Source: Bacillota bacterium
Lineage (GTDB): Bacteria > Bacillota > Sulfobacillia > JAJZYS01 > JAJYTV01
Assembly (NCBI GenBank): GCA_021810725.1
Contig: JAJZIE010000021.1
Location: 1 to 17,027, forward strand
Length of the DNA stretch: 17,027 bases
Reading direction: 5' to 3'
Below, one piece after another: positions 14,302 to 17,027 of the stretch (position 1 is the stretch's first letter; each line of letters opens with the position of its first letter). The position numbers and the translations under genes are program-made. The notes beneath the pieces are model-generated. The model saw only the letters and a program-made list of their open reading frames with translations. It was not told the origin of the DNA and did not search any database.

Positions 14302-15282
14302 CTGGCGGGATATCTCGTGAAGCGCATCTCTCTCCTGGTCCCCGTGCTCCTCGGCATCAGCCTCGTCGTGTTCCTGCTGTTCCACCTCATTCCGGGCAAT
14401 CCGGCGCAGGCGATCCTGGGCACGAGCGCGACTCCCGCGCAGATCGCGCGCCTCGACCGGGCGCTTGGCCTGAATCAGCCAATCTGGCTCCAGTTCGTGA
14501 ACTACCTCGGTCGCGTTCTGCACGGGAACCTTGGCGAGTCGATCTCGGAGTACCAGAGCGTGGCGAGCCTGGTGGCCTACGCCTTGCCGAACACCGTGGA
14601 ACTCGCGGTTGCCGCGCTGGTGCTGGCCGTCGTGATCGCCGTACCGCTTGGCGTCGCCTCCGCGGTCTGGCGAAACAGCCCCTTCGACTTCGCGGCGATG
14701 GCCTTTGCCCAGCTCGGCATCTCCATGCCGGTGTTCTGGCTCGGCACGTTGTTTGTGGAGTTCTTCGCCCTCGACCTGCACCTCTTCCCGACCTTCGGCA
14801 TCGGCCCGCCGGTCGGCCAGGCCCTTGCCGCACTGGCCCAGGGCAACGTCGCCCCCTTGGGGTCGCTCGTTTCCCACGCGATGCTGCCGGCGTTGACGCT
14901 TGGCCTGACCGGGGCCGCCATCGTGAGCCGCATGGTCCGCACCGCGATGATCGAGGCGCTCGGCCAGGACTACGTCCGCACGGCCCGCGCGAAGGGCGCC
15001 ACAGGCGGTCGCGTCGTCTGGCGGCATGCTCTGCGCAACGCGATGCTCGTCGTGGTCACGGTGGTCGGTCTGCAGTTCGGCTACTTTCTTGGCGGCGCCG
15101 TGATCATCGAGAGCATCTTCGCGTGGCCTGGCATCGGCCGGCTCACGGTAAACGCGATCCTGGCGCGCGACTTTCCCCTGGTTCAGGGCTGCGTGCTTGT
15201 CATCGCGGCGCTGTTCGCGTTCGTGAATCTACTGGTGGATGTGAGCTATGCGGTACTCAACCCAAAGATCCGCTATCAGTAG
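14302..15282 (+). CDS. ABC transporter permease, DppB type
   Basis: A 326-residue inner-membrane permease with about six helices. The start AGYLVKRISLLVPVLLGISL, then FLLFHLIPGNPA, is characteristic of DppB/OppB. The EAA loop that contacts the ATPase is near 223-245 (YVRTARAKGATGGRVVWRHA), and the end has ESIFAWPGIGRL and SYAVLNPKIRY. I chose a CTG start at 14302: GGGAGGTGGG (14288-14297) is at the right distance and family proteins begin at this point. Alternatives are GTG 14293 within the ribosome site, GTG 14317, or GTG 14269 inside the hairpin. It overlaps the next permease by 35 bases. The ATPases are not in the window and should lie downstream or elsewhere. Confidence 0.93.
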   Translation: MAGYLVKRISLLVPVLLGISLVVFLLFHLIPGNPAQAILGTSATPAQIARLDRALGLNQPIWLQFVNYLGRVLHGNLGESISEYQSVASLVAYALPNTVELAVAALVLAVVIAVPLGVASAVWRNSPFDFAAMAFAQLGISMPVFWLGTLFVEFFALDLHLFPTFGIGPPVGQALAALAQGNVAPLGSLVSHAMLPALTLGLTGAAIVSRMVRTAMIEALGQDYVRTARAKGATGGRVVWRHALRNAMLVVVTVVGLQFGYFLGGAVIIESIFAWPGIGRLTVNAILARDFPLVQGCVLVIAALFAFVNLLVDVSYAVLNPKIRYQ

Positions 15283-16165
15283 GCTTGCCCTGAGCGTCCG
15301 GCGACACCCCCTGCTCTGGATCGGCGGTTTCATGGTGGCGGTGGTGATCGTTGTGTCGGTGCTCGCACCCTACATCTCGCCGTACTCGCCGTACCAGATG
15401 GACATCCTGAACCAGCTCGCGCCGCCTTCTCCGCGCCACCTCCTCGGCACGGACAACTTCGGGCGCGACATTCTGACGCGCATCTTCTACGGCGGCCGCG
15501 TGTCCCTGGTGGTCGGCTTCAGTTCCGTGCTTCTCGCCGGTGTGATCGGAACGACGCTCGGACTCCTGGCGAGCTATTTCGGTGGCGTCGTCGACACCCT
15601 GATCATGCGCGTGACGGATATCGTCCTCTCGTTCCCCGTGATTCTGCTGGCACTGGCACTGGTCGCGGTGCTGGGTCCTTCGGTGCAGGACATCATCCTG
15701 GCGCTCGGGCTCGGTTTCTGGGCGAGCTACGCGAGACTCGTGCGCGCCGCGGGCCTCGAGGTGCGAACGGAGCAGTACGTCGAGGCGGCGCGCTCCGTGG
15801 GGAACGGTCACTTGCGGATCATGCTCAGGTACATGCTGCCGAACATCCTGGGGCCGATTCTGGTCATGGCGACGCTCGGCGTCGGCTCCGCCATTGTCGC
15901 GGAGGCGTCTCTAAGCTTCCTCGGTCTGGGTGTCCAGCCTCCCACGGCGAGCTGGGGCGCCATGATCGCGGACGGGCTCCGCTTCTTCCTGCAGGGGCCG
16001 GACCTCTCAACCTTCCCCGGCATCGCGATCATGTGGACCGTGCTCGGCTTCAACCTGCTCGGCGATGGACTCTCCGACTATTTGAACCCGAAGATCAACC
16101 GGTGGCGCCGGAGCGTCCCCGATGAGGAGGAATCCCTTGATGCAGCGCAAGTACCGGTCCATTGA
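15248..16165 (+). CDS. ABC transporter permease, DppC type
   Basis: A 305-residue inner-membrane permease. An N-terminal helix (HPLLWIGGFMVAVVIVVSVL) and the periplasmic segment with HLLGTDNFGRDILTRIFYGG are classical for DppC/OppC; about five more helices follow. The EAA loop EAARSVGNGHLRIMLRYMLP is near 178-197, and EASLSFLGLGVQPPTASWG is also family-typical. It pairs with the DppB-type permease to form the channel. The ATG at 15248 lies within the end of the previous gene with GGTGGATGTGAG just upstream, so translation is coupled. Its own end overlaps the downstream hydrolase by 26 bases. The C-terminal tail after PKINRWRR is acidic and variable. Confidence 0.95.
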   Translation: MRYSTQRSAISRLALSVRRHPLLWIGGFMVAVVIVVSVLAPYISPYSPYQMDILNQLAPPSPRHLLGTDNFGRDILTRIFYGGRVSLVVGFSSVLLAGVIGTTLGLLASYFGGVVDTLIMRVTDIVLSFPVILLALALVAVLGPSVQDIILALGLGFWASYARLVRAAGLEVRTEQYVEAARSVGNGHLRIMLRYMLPNILGPILVMATLGVGSAIVAEASLSFLGLGVQPPTASWGAMIADGLRFFLQGPDLSTFPGIAIMWTVLGFNLLGDGLSDYLNPKINRWRRSVPDEEESLDAAQVPVH

Positions 16166-17027
16166 CATTGCGCATCTTGCGAGCGGGCTCATGCTCTCCC
16201 TGCCCCTCCACGAACTGCGGGGCACCGCGGACGGCCCGACGGTCGGCATCTCCGCGGTAGTTCATGGCGACGAAGGGGTCGGTGCCGAGGTGATCCGCCG
16301 CCTTGCGGAGGATCCCGAGATCGAGGAACTGCGTGGACGGCTCGTACTGCTGCCTGTCGCGAACCCGCTCGCGTTTCAGGGCAACACGCGCAACACGCCG
16401 CTCGACATGACGAACATGAACCGGGTCTTCCCGGGTGACGCCGACGGTTGGCTTACGGAACAGATGGCGGACGTGATCGCGCGCGAGTTCCTGCAGGGGC
16501 TCGATGTGCACATCGATCTGCACGCAGGCGGGCTCTATCCGATTGTCGACTACGTCTACCGGCTGAACGCCCCTGAACTCTCGAGGGCATTCGGCCGTCC
16601 GTTCCTCTACGAGCCGCCGCATCCCTACGAAGGCACCACGACCGAAGTCTCGGCGCGGCGCGCGAAGGCCGTCGTCGTCGAGCTCGGGGGCGGGCTCACG
16701 GCACAGGAGCCGTACGCGGAGCTGGGCCTGCGCGGTCTCAAGAACGCGTTGCGCGCCGCCGGGGCCCTGCCGGGTCCGGTGGAGACGCCACCAGCGCAGA
16801 CGCTCCTGCATCGGATCGAGACCGTGCGGCCGCACGAAGGCGGCCTCCTGCTGCCGGTCGTCGACGCGGTTGGCGGTCGCGTAAAGGCAGGCGACGTTTT
16901 GGGCCGCGTTGTCTCACCATTCTCGTTCGAGGTCCTCGAGGAGATGCGCTCGCCGTTCGACGGCGTCATGATCCTCACGCACCCGACACTGCACCGCGTC
17001 GAGCCGGGTGACTACGGCTACATGGTC
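16140..17027 (+). CDS. Succinylglutamate desuccinylase/aspartoacylase-family zinc hydrolase (partial)
   Basis: The first 296 residues of a zinc amidohydrolase of the AstE/AspA group (M14-like fold), running off the right edge without a stop. Zinc ligands are His42 and Glu45 in VVHGDEGVG and His128 in DLHAGG; the general base is Glu181 in VVVELGGG. The substrate-binding segment NPLAFQGNTRNTPLDMTNMN with RVFPG lies at 75-98. The C-terminal beta domain is visible to the edge (VRPHEGGLLLPVV, SPFDGVMI). Family enzymes remove acyl groups from N-acylated amino acids or related amides. The ATG at 16140 has AGGAGG (16125-16130) nine bases upstream. The overlap with the permease gene makes it part of the uptake operon, so it probably cleaves what the transporter brings in. 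The specific substrate is not shown. Confidence 0.92.
   Translation, partial: MQRKYRSIDIAHLASGLMLSLPLHELRGTADGPTVGISAVVHGDEGVGAEVIRRLAEDPEIEELRGRLVLLPVANPLAFQGNTRNTPLDMTNMNRVFPGDADGWLTEQMADVIAREFLQGLDVHIDLHAGGLYPIVDYVYRLNAPELSRAFGRPFLYEPPHPYEGTTTEVSARRAKAVVVELGGGLTAQEPYAELGLRGLKNALRAAGALPGPVETPPAQTLLHRIETVRPHEGGLLLPVVDAVGGRVKAGDVLGRVVSPFSFEVLEEMRSPFDGVMILTHPTLHRVEPGDYGYMV

Noticed and set aside
12625..15027. An 800-residue minus-strand open frame
   Set aside because: It is antisense to the binding protein and DppB-type permease, both of which have clear family motifs.
1..17027. CRISPR array, prophage, toxin-antitoxin or defence cluster
   Set aside because: I saw no spaced direct repeats and no phage structural, nuclease or small paired genes in the window; the only mobile-type genes are the relic and the lone recombinase.

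Overview
The window is GC-rich bacterial DNA with a largely chromosomal, Gram-positive-like feel. It shows strong AGGAGG-type ribosome sites, frequent GTG/TTG and possible CTG starts, lipoprotein signals ending in LAGC or VAGC, an LCP-like envelope protein, a secreted sedolisin (kumamolisin-like S53) peptidase and CCA-encoding tRNA genes. I would guess a high-GC Bacillota-like lineage, with Chloroflexota or a related deep branch as the alternative; the sequence alone does not settle this.

Layout. 1-208 (minus) is a decayed IS607-family TnpA serine recombinase relic running off the left edge. It abuts, and probably rewrote the end of, a lipoprotein gene (164-1093, minus). Next comes a TauE/SafE permease (1205-1966, minus). 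A divergent intergenic region opens a plus-strand run: an aldo/keto reductase (2190-3182), a membrane protein with a spermidine-synthase-like domain (3210-4724), a membrane-anchored alpha/beta hydrolase (4769-5800) and a secreted S53 peptidase (6039-7844). The first three are closely spaced and probably one operon; the peptidase has its own 238-base leader. A 13-bp-stem hairpin separates it from the convergent minus-strand genes.

The minus-strand block 10934 to 7922 holds an LCP-like envelope protein, a PIG-V-like membrane glycosyltransferase overlapping it by TTGA, a strong dyad, and a lone but catalytically complete tyrosine recombinase. A 465-base gene-free stretch follows, then a tRNA operon with a near-consensus promoter (tRNA-Asn GUU, a CAU tRNA that is Met or lysidine-Ile2, tRNA-Val CAC) and a 15-bp-stem terminator.

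From 11994 to the right edge is a compact plus-strand uptake operon: an FCD-type GntR regulator, a lipoprotein solute-binding protein, two DppB/DppC-type permeases and an aspartoacylase/succinylglutamate-desuccinylase-like zinc amidohydrolase cut by the window end. The genes overlap or are spaced by a strong hairpin, and a palindrome suited to the regulator lies upstream of it. The likely logic is ligand-controlled import of a peptide-like or N-acylated compound followed by hydrolysis of its amide bond. No CRISPR array, prophage or recognisable defence system was found. The least conventional items are the IS607 relic/lipoprotein junction, the lone recombinase with its dyad, the LCP-like protein without the usual arginine, and the reductase/synthase-like/hydrolase operon.
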